This document shows, piece by piece, positions 63,010-64,000 of a DNA stretch of 64,000 nt (the stretch's first letter is position 1; every line of letters begins with the position of its first letter). Source of the stretch: Rhodoblastus sp963704565 (GTDB lineage Bacteria; Pseudomonadota; Alphaproteobacteria; Rhizobiales; Beijerinckiaceae). A program made the translations under genes and the position numbers. Location: the NCBI GenBank assembly GCA_963704565.1, contig OY969917.1, positions 3,038,001-3,102,000 on the forward strand, given 5' to 3'. Under the pieces are notes generated by a model. It saw nothing but the letters and a program-made list of their open reading frames with translations. It searched no databases and was not told the origin of the DNA.

Positions 63010-64000
63010 ATGAGCGCGGCTTCCGCCTGTCTCGTTTTGCGCGCGCGATTGCGCGCGGGCGCCGTCGAAAAGGTCGAGATCGTTTCGCCGCGCGTCGATC
63101 CCTCGCCGGTTTTCATCGGCCTCGCGCCCGAAGAGGCGGCGGTCCTGGCGGGGCGGCTGTTTTCGCTCTGCCCCGTGTCGCAATCGCTTGCCGCGCGGGC
63201 GGCGGGCGAGGCGGCGCGGGGCGTCGAGATCGACGCGGCGACGCGGCGCGGGCGGGCGCTGGGGCTTCTGTGCGAACGGCTGGGCGAAATGTCGCGGGCC
63301 AGTCTGCTCGACTGGCCGGGCGCGGCGCCCGCGCCGGAGGATATTTTACGCCTGCGCGAGGCGCTCAAGCTTTTACGCGCCTTGCCGGAGACGGGCGCGG
63401 CGGTCCTGCGCGATTTGCGCGCGGCGATGGAAGGTTTCGGGCTCGGCGCCGCGCGTGAAAAGGGTTTTTTCGCCCGCCAGATCGCCGAGGCGCGCGACGA
63501 CGAGAAGAATTGGGACATGATTCCGCCGGCGGCTGATTTTCTCCGTGGCGCGGACGATGCCGAGGTTTTCCGCGCCATGACCGCCGATCGCGCCTTTTCG
63601 CGCGCCCCGCACTTGCCAGGCCGCTGTCCGGAAACGGGGGCCTCGGCGCGCCGGGGCGCCGCCGGAAGCCTCGCCGAAAGGCTTGAGGCGCGGCGCGACG
63701 ACATGGCGGCGGCGCTGACCAGGATTGACGAATTGCTCAAGGGCGGCGAGCCGCCGAAAGACGCGCTCACCGCCCTGGGCGGAGCAGGGCGGGGCTTTGC
63801 GGCGGTCGATTCCGCGCGCGGGCGGCTTTATCATTCTTTACAACTGGACGCGGCGGGGCGGGTGGCGGATTATCGGATCGTCGCGCCGACGGAATGGAAT
63901 TTCCATCCCGACGGACCTTTCGCGCGGGCCCTGCGCGGCGCGAGCATCGGCGCGGGCGCCGAGGCGCAGAGGAGGATCGAGCGGCTGGCCTTCGTCTTCG
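63010..64000 (+). CDS. hupK: HupK-like hydrogenase assembly protein, N-terminal part
   Basis: The frame opens at the ATG at 63010 and has no stop before the right edge, giving at least 330 residues. The protein looks like a degenerate relative of the [NiFe]-hydrogenase large subunit. FSLCPVSQSLAA stands where the large subunit has its first Ni-binding Cys motif, and RGRLYHSLQLDAAGRVADYR with VAPTEWNFHPDGPFARAL is typical of HupK. HupK helps assemble the uptake hydrogenase. The C-terminus with the second motif is outside the window. GGGA lies a few bases upstream of the start. Confidence 0.85.
   Translation, partial: MSAASACLVLRARLRAGAVEKVEIVSPRVDPSPVFIGLAPEEAAVLAGRLFSLCPVSQSLAARAAGEAARGVEIDAATRRGRALGLLCERLGEMSRASLLDWPGAAPAPEDILRLREALKLLRALPETGAAVLRDLRAAMEGFGLGAAREKGFFARQIAEARDDEKNWDMIPPAADFLRGADDAEVFRAMTADRAFSRAPHLPGRCPETGASARRGAAGSLAERLEARRDDMAAALTRIDELLKGGEPPKDALTALGGAGRGFAAVDSARGRLYHSLQLDAAGRVADYRIVAPTEWNFHPDGPFARALRGASIGAGAEAQRRIERLAFVF

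Overview
The window is a high-GC chromosomal segment from an alphaproteobacterium, most likely of the order Hyphomicrobiales (Rhizobiales). The Beijerinckiaceae/Methylocystaceae neighbourhood is my best guess from overall feel, not from a computed phylogeny. The placement rests on several alphaproteobacterial gene orders: trmB-metK-XRE regulator-lnt-corC-ybeY-phoH-miaB; hslUV divergent from hisB-DUF2628-hisH-hisA-hisF-hisE-coaA; and trpF-lapA-ihfB-sppA-rpsA. Further support comes from a ChpT cell-cycle phosphotransferase, an rRNA operon with Ile and Ala tRNAs in the spacer and fMet after 5S, and an intervening sequence in helix 9 of 23S.

Layout. 1-15.4 kb is housekeeping, mostly minus strand: DNA repair, SAM synthesis, lipoprotein acylation, tRNA modification, Fe-S delivery, TrpRS and HslUV. 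15.7-20.3 kb is the plus-strand histidine operon ending in coaA. 20.3-27.5 kb is minus strand: DUF2794, trpF, lapA, ihfB, sppA, rpsA, serA, panD, msrB. 27.6-33.7 kb has two tRNAs, an EAL-domain protein, gloB, a methyltransferase and a large M23 peptidase. 33.9-40.1 kb is a complete rRNA operon with promoter, boxA, Ile and Ala tRNAs, 5S, fMet tRNA and terminator. 40.1-44.4 kb has two uncharacterised genes, prpE, chpT and a Ser tRNA.

44.5-56.6 kb is the most interesting part. It holds an acyl-CoA ligase, a two-domain fatty acyl-CoA reductase-like protein, a phasin, a patatin lipase, a TetR regulator, a TPR protein, a fatty acid hydroxylase/sterol desaturase-family protein, a WS/DGAT acyltransferase, an FFL-motif protein and a GMC oxidoreductase. 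Together they can be read as a neutral-lipid locus: activate fatty acid, reduce to alcohol, esterify to wax ester or triacylglycerol, coat the granule, and mobilise it by lipase and alcohol oxidation. This reading is inference from families and proximity.

56.7-62.0 kb carries two apparently identical 2,582-bp IS91-type elements in direct orientation with a 2,701-bp period. Each encodes a tyrosine recombinase and an HUH/Y2 transposase. A short AT-richer scar, an ACT-domain GcvR-like regulator and the start of a hupK-like hydrogenase assembly gene follow, so a hydrogenase locus probably lies beyond the right edge.

Two families of dispersed palindromic repeats are visible. One is a roughly 100-bp element at 15.6 and 50.9 kb. 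The other is a roughly 60-bp element found twice in the 16S-23S spacer and once, inverted, inside the 23S intervening sequence.
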